DNA of 64,000 bases from Granulicella aggregans (GCF_014203275.1 NZ_JACHIP010000004.1:780691-844690), one strand, 5' to 3'; counted from the first letter of the stretch, positions 18,376 through 27,305 are shown. Notes: generated by a model from the sequence alone, not told the origin. Translations and numbers: made by a program.

Positions 18376-18965
18376 GGCCGCTTCGTCAGCTCTCCTCTCA
18401 GCCAATCGCGGGACATGCCCCAGTCGCTCTTCACTGTCCGAACGGAAACGCCCAGCACCACAGCGATCTCTTCGAAGTTGAGGCCGACGAAGAAGTGAAG
18501 CTCCACGATCCGCGCCTGCCGAGCGTCAAATGTCGCCAGATGGTCAAGCGCATCGTCCAGCACCAGCACATCGATCAACCGGTCGTTCGATGGAAGAAAG
18601 GCCTCGTCGAGAGAGACCTGATGCTGCAACCCCCCGCGCTTACCGGCGTGCTTCGCGCGGGCGTGGTCCACCAGGATGTTCCGCATCAACCGGGAAGCTG
18701 TCGCAAAGAAGTGGGCCCGGCTCTGCCATGCGATCTCGGAGTGCGGCTGCACCAGCCGCTCGTAAGCCTCGTGGACAAGTGCCGTTGGCTGGAGCGTATG
18801 GTTGCCGCGTTCAAAGCGCATATGGTGGGCCGCAACCCGGCGCAACTCAGCATAGACCTGCGGGATCAGGCGGTCTTCCACCGCGTGGTTGCCTTCGCTC
18901 AGCTGGACCAGCAAAGCGGTAATCGAGTTACCCGAGCCGTCCAGCTCCGGTTCCAGGTTAGCCAT
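18372..18965 (-). CDS. ECF-type RNA polymerase sigma factor (acidobacterial sigma-70 subfamily)
   Basis: The start at 18965 gives 197 residues (MANLEPELDGSGNSITALLV), close to the usual length of this ECF subfamily. Longer forms up to 19124 would add an unconserved tail. Region 2 is visible in EDRLIPQVYAELRRVAAHHMRFERG. The stretch HTLQPTALVHEAYERLV and SRAHFFATASRLMRNILVDHAR is diagnostic of the subfamily found beside protein kinases. Region 4 is LNFEEIAVVLGVSVRTVKSDW. It is coupled by ATGA to the TPR kinase. No anti-sigma gene is adjacent, so kinase-based control is the likely alternative. Confidence 0.88.
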   Translation of the reverse strand: MANLEPELDGSGNSITALLVQLSEGNHAVEDRLIPQVYAELRRVAAHHMRFERGNHTLQPTALVHEAYERLVQPHSEIAWQSRAHFFATASRLMRNILVDHARAKHAGKRGGLQHQVSLDEAFLPSNDRLIDVLVLDDALDHLATFDARQARIVELHFFVGLNFEEIAVVLGVSVRTVKSDWGMSRDWLRGELTKRP

Positions 18966-19299
18966 AGGCGCCGCCCAAACATATTTAGTCGGGAGTATAG
19001 CGTGCATCTTACCCTGATCAGCCGTCCGTTCTAGTTTTTTCAGTAGATGCGGACTGCCGCCCGAATTTGTGGCTTCAGCAATTTCCTTTGAGGCATGCAG
19101 CAATTCGTGATGGCTGAATAACATGGCTCATCCGCCTCTCCCTACCGTCCGCGCGATGCGTGGCAGGGATTTCCGGTGATTTTCCAGTGGATGGATGCAC
19201 GAACTAGAAATATCCCTTACTTGGAAAGCGAGAGCCGCAGCAATTTCGTGCAACGCAAATTCGTCCGGATACGAACTAGCAACTAAATTAGCCCGCTGC

Positions 19300-20652
19300 T
19301 TAGAGAATCAGTCGCAGTCTGAATCCAAGCAACGCAGTCGTATAGGCCGGCTTGCTGTTCGTCGGATGAATCGATACTTCAAGATCGGGGCCTAATTCCA
19401 GGCTCTGCGTCAGCCTCAACCGGTAGAACGTCTCGAAGAGACTCTCGTGATGCTGCGCACCATGGCTGGGGTCGTTCAGCGTGAATGAAGCGCCGAACAT
19501 ATCTCCCCGCCGACCGAATGGACGGATGTTGGCGATCCCGGCATCGAAGACTCTCTTGATGGAAGATCCGCGATCGGTCCCAATGCCAACTCTTCCGAAC
19601 GGAACCCAGCCACTCTTGAGTTCATAGTCCGAGCCAAATCCGACACCGGCCCCACTACCTTGATCCGCAGTGTCGTTCCGCCAAAGGGCGAGGCGAAAGA
19701 TGTGCTGCTGCTGGGTGGGGCTGCCCTTCTTCCATCCGAACTCGACGGCATTCAGATACTTCTTGTCAGCCAGCGTCTTGAGATTCCGCTCCTGTCCGCC
19801 CTCGGTGTCGACCGTGACCGTATGCACGTAGATGTGCTCCGTGGCCTGGTACTCCAGTGCCGCTCCCCCGGCGTAGGTTCCATCGGAAGGAATCGTCAGG
19901 TTGCCATCGTTCTCAGCGTTCAGGAATTGACTGCGCTCATCATTGTTGTAGAGGCTGAGGCTGATGAACTCGTTGGGATGGAGCTTGCCGATATAGAAGG
20001 CCAGCTTCTTCTTGTAGAAGTCCTGCCGGTAGTACAAAACATTCAGCGTGATAGGCCGTTGCGGGCCACCGCCCGGAAGGCAGTTCAACACCAGGCCCGA
20101 TCCGAGACTGTCGCTCAGATTGAACTTTTCGCTGACACCGATGTTTGTTCCCGAACGCACCAGCAGGCTGAACGATCCCGCGTTGCCTCCATGGTCATAG
20201 GCCTTCCATCCGCCCACAAGATCGTAGCGCCCCGTCGCCCAGTTATGACGTACTCCGGCCGGTGTCTCGGTGGCGTATTGGTCGACGACAGTGTAAGTCG
20301 CCGCGAGACTTAGCCTCCGTTCCTTGCGAAGCTCATTCATGCTCCGGTCAAACGGAACCAGCAGAAAGCTGAAGGGATCGTTGTGCAGCAGCGGGTCAGC
20401 CGGCACCGCTGATAAGACCACCGCATCCTGATCCAGCGCCTGCCCCGGGAACTTGGCTTGGCCGGAACTCGCAGTCGGTTCGGTGATGTCTCCGGCCTTG
20501 GTCCTTACCTGCACATGCGCCGAAGCGTCTGGAGAACCCGATCCCACCTGCCCGAACGCCGGCGTCTGCATGCAGAGCACGGACGTAAGGATCGCGCAGA
20601 CGGCCGCTCGGCGAAGCCATTGGAGGGACAAGATGGTCGATTTGTAGCGCAC
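19300..20652 (-). CDS. OprB-like carbohydrate porin
   Basis: A 450-residue outer-membrane protein with a signal peptide (hydrophobic AAVCAILTSVLCMQTPAFG, cut near residue 35) and a beta-strand-rich body. Stretches such as WKAYDHGGNAGSFSLLVRSG, KKKLAFYIGKLHPNEF, AALEYQATEHIYVHTV and the C-terminal AALLGFRLRLIL fit the OprB family of sugar-selective porins; the terminal aromatic/hydrophobic residues are typical of barrels. It lies 70 bases behind the MFS sugar symporter on the same strand, so the two probably form an outer-plus-inner membrane uptake route. The substrate is inferred to be GalNAc or a similar hexosamine from the neighbours. Confidence 0.75.
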   Translation of the reverse strand: MRYKSTILSLQWLRRAAVCAILTSVLCMQTPAFGQVGSGSPDASAHVQVRTKAGDITEPTASSGQAKFPGQALDQDAVVLSAVPADPLLHNDPFSFLLVPFDRSMNELRKERRLSLAATYTVVDQYATETPAGVRHNWATGRYDLVGGWKAYDHGGNAGSFSLLVRSGTNIGVSEKFNLSDSLGSGLVLNCLPGGGPQRPITLNVLYYRQDFYKKKLAFYIGKLHPNEFISLSLYNNDERSQFLNAENDGNLTIPSDGTYAGGAALEYQATEHIYVHTVTVDTEGGQERNLKTLADKKYLNAVEFGWKKGSPTQQQHIFRLALWRNDTADQGSGAGVGFGSDYELKSGWVPFGRVGIGTDRGSSIKRVFDAGIANIRPFGRRGDMFGASFTLNDPSHGAQHHESLFETFYRLRLTQSLELGPDLEVSIHPTNSKPAYTTALLGFRLRLIL

Positions 20653-20722
20653 AGTTCAGCTTGCCACACGTTCCAAGACTCGTCTTGCAACTTCTGCTCA
20701 AAATTGGCCAACCCAGCCGCAA

Positions 20723-22432
20723 CTACGCGCGGGCCGGGTCGAAGTTCCGTTCAATCTCTTCGAGCGTCTTGCCCTTGGTCTCCGGCAGGAAGAAGATAGC
20801 CGTGCAGAAGTAGAGCGTGGTGCAGCCCCCCCAGAACAGGAACATGGAGAAGTAGCCGAAGTTCGCGACCGCTGGAAGGAAGACGCCCGCGATCAGCGTG
20901 GATGCGCCTTGATTCAACAGCAGTGCGATGCCCATTCCAGCGGAGCGGATACGCGTCGGCATCAGCTCCGAAAGGGCAAGCCATACGACCACACCCGGGC
21001 CAGCGGCGTAGCTTGCGATGAACAGCGCGAGGAAGGCGGTAACGAACCACCCCGTCCGCTCGGCGGGGATGCGGCTGAGGAAAGCGTGGCGGATGATGAG
21101 CGGCTTCGTTGCGGCCTCGACTTCGGGCGCGACGGCGAGCGGTGCCGAGTCGGTGCTGACCAGCGTGGCGAGCTTATCGCCGCTGCCGTAGGAGTAGAGG
21201 ATGCTCAGGCCCATGGCGCCTGAGTCTTGCCCTGAGCCGCCCTGTGGCGACCAGCTCTTCACATCGCTGGCGCTCAGGCTCAACGTGTTGCCCTGGATGC
21301 GTGCATTCACCTGCTGGCTGATGTCGATGCGGTGCGACTCAAACGCGTAGAAGAAGAAAGCCACACCCAGCACCGCTACAACGATGCCACCGGTCCCGAG
21401 ACTCAGGAGAAACTTGCGGCCCTTGCGATCGACCAGAGTGACCCCGACGATCGTCATCAGGCAGTTCAGTACCTTCACGGTCAGGTCGCCCTGTGCCGCG
21501 TGGGTCGCGGTCATGCCAGCCTGCTTCAGGATGACGAGCAGATAGCCCAGGACGGAGTTGATGCCAGTCGTCTGGTTCAGCGTCAGGATGACGCATGCGA
21601 GGAGAAACGGATAGACGTACTTACGCTGTAGCAGTGAGCCAGAGCCCGATGTTGTCTCAGTGTGCTGTTTGTCCTCGAGTGCAAGCTCCTGCATCTCGCG
21701 CATCTCGCGATCCGCCTCGTCGCTGGAGACCGCACGGCGCAACGCAGCACTCGCTTCCTCCAGACGGCCCTTCTTGAAGAGCCAGCGCGGCGTCTCACTC
21801 AGAAAGAACGCTCCAATGAAAAACGCCAGCCCTGGATAGATGACCGCTAGGAACATGCTCCTCCAGGCGTGATCCTGCGCCGCGCGAATCAGTGCGGCAT
21901 TGCCGCCCGCTGCTGCGATGGTCGCCTCTGCCTGGTGGATGAAGTACAGGCCAGTCAGCGAGGCCGCAACGATGCCGAAGGTCAGCATGAACTGGAAGAT
22001 TCCCGAGCCCTTGCCACGCGATCCCGCGCTCAGGCACTCCGCCAGATACAGCGGCACCACGACGGCGATGACACCTCCGCTAAGACCCTGCAGCAGCCGG
22101 CCAACCAGCAGCGGAACGAAGCCATGCGAAAGAACGATGATCGCCACGCTTACCGCGAAGAGAAAGCCGCTGACGATGACCATCTTCCGGCGTCCGACCC
22201 AATCCGCAAAGAAGCCCGCGATGAGCGAGGAGACCGTGCTTCCACCAAAGACGGCGGCGACGATGATCGAGGTCTGGCTCACGGTCAGGTCTACGGTCTT
22301 GGTCAGGTAGAGCAGCGCGGCGGAGCTGATGCCCACATCGATGCCATAAAGCAGGCCGCCCAATCCGGCGATACAGAGCAGAAACTTGCTGTAGAAAGCG
22401 GGACTGGAGCGGAGCGGGCTGCCTTCGGTCAT
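20723..22432 (-). CDS. MFS sugar:proton symporter (sugar porter family)
   Basis: A 569-residue transporter with 12 predicted membrane segments. Sugar-porter marks are GGLLYGIDVGISSAAL (about 24-39), DWVGRRKM after helix 2, ETPRWLFKKGR (near 230) after helix 6, and PETKGKTLEEIE at the C-terminus. It is about 90 residues longer than XylE-type proteins because of an extra loop (about 355-445, Ser/Gly-rich) between late helices. It is divergent from the amidohydrolase gene, and the shared promoter region has a copy of the proposed AgaR-type operator. It is the likely inner-membrane GalNAc permease; the family call is firm, the substrate is inference. Confidence 0.88.
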   Translation of the reverse strand: MTEGSPLRSSPAFYSKFLLCIAGLGGLLYGIDVGISSAALLYLTKTVDLTVSQTSIIVAAVFGGSTVSSLIAGFFADWVGRRKMVIVSGFLFAVSVAIIVLSHGFVPLLVGRLLQGLSGGVIAVVVPLYLAECLSAGSRGKGSGIFQFMLTFGIVAASLTGLYFIHQAEATIAAAGGNAALIRAAQDHAWRSMFLAVIYPGLAFFIGAFFLSETPRWLFKKGRLEEASAALRRAVSSDEADREMREMQELALEDKQHTETTSGSGSLLQRKYVYPFLLACVILTLNQTTGINSVLGYLLVILKQAGMTATHAAQGDLTVKVLNCLMTIVGVTLVDRKGRKFLLSLGTGGIVVAVLGVAFFFYAFESHRIDISQQVNARIQGNTLSLSASDVKSWSPQGGSGQDSGAMGLSILYSYGSGDKLATLVSTDSAPLAVAPEVEAATKPLIIRHAFLSRIPAERTGWFVTAFLALFIASYAAGPGVVVWLALSELMPTRIRSAGMGIALLLNQGASTLIAGVFLPAVANFGYFSMFLFWGGCTTLYFCTAIFFLPETKGKTLEEIERNFDPARA

Positions 22433-22502
22433 GGAATCCTTGAGAAACTGATGTGGAATGCGACTGCTTTGACGCGAACCGCCGAGCGGCTATAGTGTAA
22501 GG

Positions 22503-22517
22503 CGAAAGTAAACGTAA
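22503..22517 (-). promoter_or_regulatory. Putative AgaR/DeoR operator, site A
   Basis: On the minus strand this reads TTACGTTTACTTTCG. It lies between the divergent MFS symporter and amidohydrolase genes, 33 bases before ATG 22550. It aligns without gaps to sites B and C as TTwCrTTTwCyTTyb. DeoR-family repressors such as AgaR are known to bind runs of TTTC/TTTR repeats, so this is a candidate for the regulator encoded at 30250. Confidence 0.6.
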
Positions 22518-22549
22518 CCAAAAGATATCAATTGATTCGAGGTGGCTGC

Positions 22550-23623
22550 ATGGCTGTACAGGACGCTTCACCGGAACAATCCGACAAGTTTGTAGACATG
22601 GTGAGCGCCACCGCCGAGGTCGACCTGCGCCTCAGCGACTTCCACCCTCGTTCCACTCTACAGCGCAAGCCGCACATCGTGGAACGGCCAAAGTTCCCGG
22701 TAATCGACTATCACAATCACCTCGATTCCATGGAGCCGAAGGACGTTCTGTCGATCATGGATGCGTGCGGAATTGAGCATCTGGTGAACATTACGATGCA
22801 GGTAGGAGAAAAAGCTCTGGCGATGATGGACAAGTATCACGCCGCCTCGCCCGAGCGATTTTCGACCATCGGCTGGATGGACTGGAGAGGCGTCGAGCGC
22901 TCGGACTTCGTGCAGGTCACTCTCGACCGCTTGCAGCGCCAAATCGAGCACGGAGTCGTCGGCATTAAGTTCTGGAAAGACCTCGGCCTGACCCTGCGCG
23001 ACACCGGTGGAACCTTGCTGAAGATCGACGACGAACGCTTCGCCCCGATCTTCGAAGCCTGCGGCAAGTGGAATCTTCCGGTCATGTTCCACACCTCCGA
23101 CCCCTCCGCCTTCTTCTCGCCCATCGACGAGTTCAACGAGCGCTACGAAGAATTGGCAGCCCATCCCGACTGGGGCTTCAGCGACGTGCCCGTCACCAAG
23201 CGCGAGCTTCTCGAACAGCGCAATCGCGTCATCGCGCGCCATCCCGCCACAACCTTCGTCGGCGCGCACTGTGCCGAAAGTGGCGAAGACCTAGCCTACT
23301 TGGAAGAACAACTCGATGCGCTGCCGAATCTCCTCATCGACTTCAGCGCCCGTACGCCGGAGCTCGGTCGCCAGCCCTACACCGCCCGCAAGATCTTCCT
23401 GAAGTACGCCGACCGCATCCTCTTCGGCACCGACCTGCTGCCCGACATCGAGATGTACCGCCTCTACTACCGCTTCCTCGAAACCGACGACGAGTACTTC
23501 GAGTACCCCTCGCACGCATCACGCCAGGGCCGCTGGAACATCTACGGCCTCTTCCTCCCGGACGACGTGCTCAAGAAGGTCTACCGCGACAACGCCCTGA
23601 AGCTCCTACCCCGTCTCCGCTAG
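22550..23623 (+). CDS. Amidohydrolase_2-type metal-dependent hydrolase in GalNAc locus
   Basis: Start ATG 22550 has AGGTGG six bases upstream, better than TTG 22532. The 357-residue product is a TIM-barrel amidohydrolase: DYHNH (H55, H57) near the first strand, a Lys in GIKFWKDLG, His in MFHTSDPSAF, VGAHCAES and the C-terminal Asp in LFGTDLLPD. All metal-site positions seem present. It is related to amidohydrolase_2 (PF04909) enzymes, not to NagA/AgaA deacetylases. The locus needs a deacetylase and has no canonical one, so this gene is a candidate for GalNAc or GalNAc-6-phosphate deacetylation. A lactonase or decarboxylase role is also possible. Confidence 0.75.
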   Translation: MAVQDASPEQSDKFVDMVSATAEVDLRLSDFHPRSTLQRKPHIVERPKFPVIDYHNHLDSMEPKDVLSIMDACGIEHLVNITMQVGEKALAMMDKYHAASPERFSTIGWMDWRGVERSDFVQVTLDRLQRQIEHGVVGIKFWKDLGLTLRDTGGTLLKIDDERFAPIFEACGKWNLPVMFHTSDPSAFFSPIDEFNERYEELAAHPDWGFSDVPVTKRELLEQRNRVIARHPATTFVGAHCAESGEDLAYLEEQLDALPNLLIDFSARTPELGRQPYTARKIFLKYADRILFGTDLLPDIEMYRLYYRFLETDDEYFEYPSHASRQGRWNIYGLFLPDDVLKKVYRDNALKLLPRLR

Positions 23624-23653
23624 TCAAGCCCTTCAACCCAACGAAAAAATTCG

Positions 23654-23695
23654 GTCATCCTGAGCGAAGCGCGGAGCGCGCAGTCGAAGGACCTG
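23654..23695 (+). repeat. Dispersed acidobacterial short repeat (GTCATCCTGAGCGAAGCG type)
   Basis: The segment begins GTCATCCTGAGCGAAGCG and continues through GCGCAGTCGAAGGACCT. A related copy (GTCATTCTGAGCGAAGCG) is at 27325. Such short intergenic repeats are abundant in genomes of Granulicella and relatives. Both copies here lie in convergent intergenic gaps of the sugar locus. Confidence 0.65.
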
Positions 23696-23752
23696 GATCC
23701 CCGGTCGCACCCCCACAACATCTCGGACCTTTCACCCACAAACGTCGGGTGC

Positions 23753-23785
23753 CCCACCCATGGCTCGCACCTGGCCATGGGTGGG
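23753..23785. terminator. Hairpin between convergent amidohydrolase and kinase genes
   Basis: CCCACCCATGG (23753-23763) and CCATGGGTGGG (23775-23785) form a perfect 11-base stem with an 11-base loop. It lies just beyond the stop of the kinase gene and 130 bases after the amidohydrolase. No long T-run follows, so it may act as an intergenic repeat or a transcript-end stabiliser, and as a weak terminator in both directions. Confidence 0.5.
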
Positions 23786-23795
23786 AATGAAGCCA

Positions 23796-24764
23796 CTACC
23801 TCCCATGCTGAGCAAGAAAGCTTCCGCGCACCACCGCATCCCGAAAAGCCTCCGTACCACCCGCACCCTGCGTCGAAAGCGCCCCTGTCACATTCCCCAT
23901 CCTTGCCGCCTCAACAGGCGACGCGCCACGAAGATACGCGCTGATAAACCCCGCATTGAAGCTGTCGCCCGCGCCAATCGTATCCACCGGCACGACCTGT
24001 AGTCCTGGTACCGAAACACTCGAGCCATCCTGATACACCAGCGCCCCGCGAGCCCCGCACTTCACCACGATCAACGGAACCCGCTTGCCCATCACCTCAA
24101 GCGCTTCCTCTAAACTGGAGCGCTCCGTCATCCGCATCAACTCGCCCTCGCTGGGCAGAAGCACGTCGACAAACTCCAGAATGTCGTTGAGGATGCCGCC
24201 CCATGTGCCATCGGGATCGTCATTGGTATCGAGCGAGATCGTCATCCCCGCAGCCTTCAAATGCCTTAGCAACGCCACCAGCCCCGGCTGCAAGCCTCGC
24301 TGCAGATACAGCGACGAAAGATGGAAGTGCCGCGAGTCTTCGAGGTAATCGAGCGGCAGCGACTCCGCCGTAAGCTCCGCAATCGTGCCGAGATACGTGA
24401 ACATATGCCGGTCGCGATCATGCGGCAGCAGAATGGTCACCCCGGTCCCTGAGGTTCCGATGCCCGACTGCACCTGCGACAGATCGACGCCACTCTCGGC
24501 CAGTCGCTCCAGCGCAAGCCTGCCAAAATCATCCGGCCCAATGCGCGTCACGAAGCCCACCTTCATCCCCAGCGCAGCCAGGTTGTGCGCGACGATCGCC
24601 GAAGAGCTTCCGAGAGTCACCTGGAAGTTCGAGGCGAGCAGCTCACGCTCCACCGGCATCTCCTGAGGCAGACCGTAGAGAATCAGGTCGAGGTTGATCT
24701 CTCCGGCGATGGTCACATCGAAACGGCGATCGGACGAGGCAACAGCGTTAGTTTGTGCTTTCAT
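23796..24764 (-). CDS. PfkB-family carbohydrate kinase
   Basis: A 322-residue ribokinase-fold enzyme. It shows an N-terminal GEINLDLIL, LGSSSAIVAHNLAALG (51-66) and the C-terminal signature DTIGAGDSFNAGF with the anion hole and catalytic Asp at G264-A-G-D267. It faces away from agaS across a promoter with operator site B. The GalNAc pathway needs two phosphorylations, one on GalNAc (AgaK role) and one on tagatose-6-phosphate. Only this one kinase is in the window, so it could be either. The call as a sugar kinase is firm; the substrate is inference. Confidence 0.85.
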   Translation of the reverse strand: MKAQTNAVASSDRRFDVTIAGEINLDLILYGLPQEMPVERELLASNFQVTLGSSSAIVAHNLAALGMKVGFVTRIGPDDFGRLALERLAESGVDLSQVQSGIGTSGTGVTILLPHDRDRHMFTYLGTIAELTAESLPLDYLEDSRHFHLSSLYLQRGLQPGLVALLRHLKAAGMTISLDTNDDPDGTWGGILNDILEFVDVLLPSEGELMRMTERSSLEEALEVMGKRVPLIVVKCGARGALVYQDGSSVSVPGLQVVPVDTIGAGDSFNAGFISAYLRGASPVEAARMGNVTGALSTQGAGGTEAFRDAVVRGSFLAQHGR

Positions 24765-24798
24765 AATCGAATTTCATGTTACTATTTTTTGTGTTTTG

Positions 24799-24813
24799 TT
24801 TCATTTACTTTTC
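24799..24813 (+). promoter_or_regulatory. Putative AgaR/DeoR operator, site B
   Basis: TTTCATTTACTTTTC lies in an AT-rich 77-base gap between the divergent sugar kinase and agaS genes, 28 bases before GTG 24842. It is flanked on the left by further T-rich repeats (TTTTTTGTGTTTTG). It matches sites A (22503) and C (28942) and the repeated TTTC/TTTR pattern reported for AgaR-like DeoR repressors. Confidence 0.65.
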
Positions 24814-24841
24814 TATTTGACCGTTTTGGAGGTTGCATCGC

Positions 24842-26026
24842 GTGGGAGCCTTGACCAGTTTGCTGGAACTGCCGATCGCTGAGCAGGAGTCACGAGGGCT
24901 GGCGTTTACGCCGCGAGAGATTGCCCAGCAACCCGCGACCTGGAAGAAGACCGCCGAACTCTTCGAGTCGCGGCACGAAGAGATCATCTCATTCCTGGAA
25001 CACGCCGGCGTGAACGGCCCTCTCGAAGCGCGACCGGTTGTGATGCTCATCGGTGCCGGCACATCGGACTACATCGGCGAGTCGCTGGCCCTGCTCCTGC
25101 GCCAGCGCTGGGGCTGCGAGACCTCCGCGGTGGCCAGCACAAGCCTGCTGCCGACCATGTCGGAATATGTCATCCCCGGCCGCCGCTACCTTTGGATCTC
25201 GTTCTCTCGCTCCGGCGATTCGCCCGAAGGCGTCAACGTTCTTGAACAGGCTCTCGAAATCTATCCCGAGATCTCGCACATGGTCGTCACCTGTAACGCA
25301 AGCTCGCGCATGGCCGCGCTCGCCGCGAATCGCGCGAACGCCTTCACCGCAGTCCTCGACGACGCGGTGAACGATCGCAGCCTCGCGATGACCAGCTCCT
25401 TCACCAACATGGTCATCTTCGGCCAGTGCCTCGCCCATGCTTGGAGCTTCGCGGAGTACAAGCCCATCCTCACAAACATGATTGCCGCAGCGAACAAGTT
25501 TCTCGCGGACTCTGCCGAGCTCGCGAAAAAGATGGCGAACGGGGGCAGCCGGCGCATCTGCATGATCGGCTCAGGCTCGCTCGCGGCGGTCGCGCAGGAG
25601 GCATCGCTCAAGGTCCTCGAGATGTCCGGTGGCAAGATCAAGACCATGTGGCAGACCTCGCTCGGCCTGCGCCACGGCCCCATGGCCGCGCTCGATCCCG
25701 ACACCGACTTCATCTGCTTCCTTTCATCGGAGCGCGCGCGCCTACGCTACGAGATCGACTTGCTCCGCGAGATTCGCGAGAAGAAGATCACTGCAACCTG
25801 CGTCGTCGTCGGCCTCAATGCGAACGAGGCGGAGGTACTTCCGTTCTGCGATATCTTCAACGGCATCGACGGCTCGTTTCCCGATGCCTACAGGCCGCCG
25901 GTGGACGTAATCTTCGGCCAGCTTCTCGGGCTGTATTCGTCGATCTCGTTTGGCCTCCGTCCGGATGCGCCGAGCCCCGCAGGCGTGATCAACCGCGTCG
26001 TGAGCGACTTCACGATCTATCGTTGA
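24842..26026 (+). CDS. agaS: SIS-domain galactosamine-6-phosphate deaminase/isomerase AgaS
   Basis: GTG 24842 is chosen because TTTTGGAGG ends nine bases upstream; an upstream TTG (24833) touches that site. The 394-residue product has two SIS domains, about 30-190 and 210-380. Marks are LIGAGTSDYIGESLALLLRQRW, SFSRSGDSPEGVNVLEQAL, CMIGSGSLAAVAQEASLKVLEM and SLGLRHGPMAAL, all typical of AgaS. In bacteria studied it converts galactosamine-6-phosphate to tagatose-6-phosphate and ammonia. It is four bases upstream of agaZ, so they are coupled. Cytoplasmic; probably controlled by the operator at 24799. Confidence 0.88.
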   Translation: MGALTSLLELPIAEQESRGLAFTPREIAQQPATWKKTAELFESRHEEIISFLEHAGVNGPLEARPVVMLIGAGTSDYIGESLALLLRQRWGCETSAVASTSLLPTMSEYVIPGRRYLWISFSRSGDSPEGVNVLEQALEIYPEISHMVVTCNASSRMAALAANRANAFTAVLDDAVNDRSLAMTSSFTNMVIFGQCLAHAWSFAEYKPILTNMIAAANKFLADSAELAKKMANGGSRRICMIGSGSLAAVAQEASLKVLEMSGGKIKTMWQTSLGLRHGPMAALDPDTDFICFLSSERARLRYEIDLLREIREKKITATCVVVGLNANEAEVLPFCDIFNGIDGSFPDAYRPPVDVIFGQLLGLYSSISFGLRPDAPSPAGVINRVVSDFTIYR

Positions 26027-26030
26027 GAGT

Positions 26031-27305
26031 ATGTCGAAGCTACTGCAGGATCATCTGAAGCAGGGAAGCGATGCCGCACAAGCGGGCATTACGTCGGTCT
26101 GCTCCGCGCATCCTCTGGTGTTGCGCGCCGCCGCCGAACTTGCTGCGGAGCAGGAAAGCCTGCTGCTGATCGAAGCGACCAGCAACCAGGTCAATCAATT
26201 CGGTGGATACACAGGGATGAAGCCCGCCGACTTCCGCATCTTCGCGGAAGAGATCGTGGCGAAGGCTGGGCTTGATCCCAGCAAGCTGATCCTGGGCGGC
26301 GACCATCTCGGCCCGAACCCGTGGAAGAATCTGCCAGCGGCAGAAGCGATGGAGCACGCCATCGCCATGGTCTCCGCATACGCCGCAGCCGGGTTCACCA
26401 AGATCCATCTTGATGCGAGCATGTCGTGCGCAGGCGATCCTGTGCCGCTCAGCGATGAAGAGGTTGCGAGCCGAAGCGTCAAACTGTGCACGGCTGCGGA
26501 GGCCGCTGCCCCAGCAGACAAGCCCGTCTATGTGATTGGCACCGAAGTTCCTACACCGGGCGGAGCGACGCACTCGCTAGATGGCCTGCAGATCACTCCG
26601 CCTGCAGCCGCAGCGCATACGCTCGAAGTGCATCGTGCAGCCTTCGCGGCGAAGGGCCTTGATGATGCATGGCAAAGGGTGATCGCAATGGTTGTGCAGC
26701 CGGGAGTGGAGTTCGATCACGATAGCGTCGTTCACTACAAGCGCGCCAAAGCCGAAGCATTAATCCTGTGGAGAAAGCAGAAGGCAGCGTCTATCGTCTT
26801 CGAGGCGCACTCGACTGACTATCAGTTTGGCAGCGCCTATCGAGAGTTGGTAGAAGACGGCTTCGCAATCCTCAAGGTTGGCCCGGCGCTAACGTTCGCG
26901 CTCCGCGAAGCGCTGGATGCGTTGGCTGCGATAGAAGACCTGCTGGTTGCCGCGCCGACGCGGTCGAACCTGTTGAAGGTGATCGATGAGACCATGCTGG
27001 CGCGTCCCGATTCGTGGCGGCCTTACTACGCAGGCGACGAGGCACAGCAGGCGCTTCTGCGCCGCTTCAGCTACAGCGATCGCGTGCGCTACTACTGGCA
27101 CTATCCGGAGATATCAGCGGCGGTCAAACAGCTCGTCGCGAATCTTGACGCAGTAAAGATACCTGAGAGCGTCCTGAGCCTCTATCTGCCAGCGCAATAC
27201 GAGCGCGCGCGAAGCGGAGAGATCGCAGGAGACGCGGCCTCGCTCATCGTAGACAAGGTGAAAGATGTTCTGCGAGTGTATGCATCGGGATGCCAACCGC
27301 GCTAG
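26031..27305 (+). CDS. agaZ: Tagatose-bisphosphate aldolase-associated protein / tagatose-6-phosphate kinase (AgaZ/KbaZ/GatZ family)
   Basis: A 424-residue member of the GatZ/KbaZ family, of normal length. Visible marks are GITSVCSAHPLVLRAAAELA, LLIEATSNQVNQFGGYTGM, LILGGDHLGPNPW and TKIHLDASMSC in the first 140 residues and a conserved IVFEAHSTDYQ later. In enteric bacteria the family is the non-catalytic subunit of tagatose-1,6-bisphosphate aldolase; in Shewanella AgaZ was proposed to be a tagatose-6-phosphate kinase. The catalytic aldolase subunit KbaY/GatY is not in the window. If this is a kinase, it and the PfkB kinase would supply both phosphorylations. Confidence 0.85.
   Translation: MSKLLQDHLKQGSDAAQAGITSVCSAHPLVLRAAAELAAEQESLLLIEATSNQVNQFGGYTGMKPADFRIFAEEIVAKAGLDPSKLILGGDHLGPNPWKNLPAAEAMEHAIAMVSAYAAAGFTKIHLDASMSCAGDPVPLSDEEVASRSVKLCTAAEAAAPADKPVYVIGTEVPTPGGATHSLDGLQITPPAAAAHTLEVHRAAFAAKGLDDAWQRVIAMVVQPGVEFDHDSVVHYKRAKAEALILWRKQKAASIVFEAHSTDYQFGSAYRELVEDGFAILKVGPALTFALREALDALAAIEDLLVAAPTRSNLLKVIDETMLARPDSWRPYYAGDEAQQALLRRFSYSDRVRYYWHYPEISAAVKQLVANLDAVKIPESVLSLYLPAQYERARSGEIAGDAASLIVDKVKDVLRVYASGCQPR

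Noticed and set aside
23068..23790. 240-residue plus-strand frame overlapping the amidohydrolase end
   Set aside because: It is Arg-, Pro- and His-rich, runs through the repeat and hairpin, and lies in the alternative frame of a clear enzyme gene.
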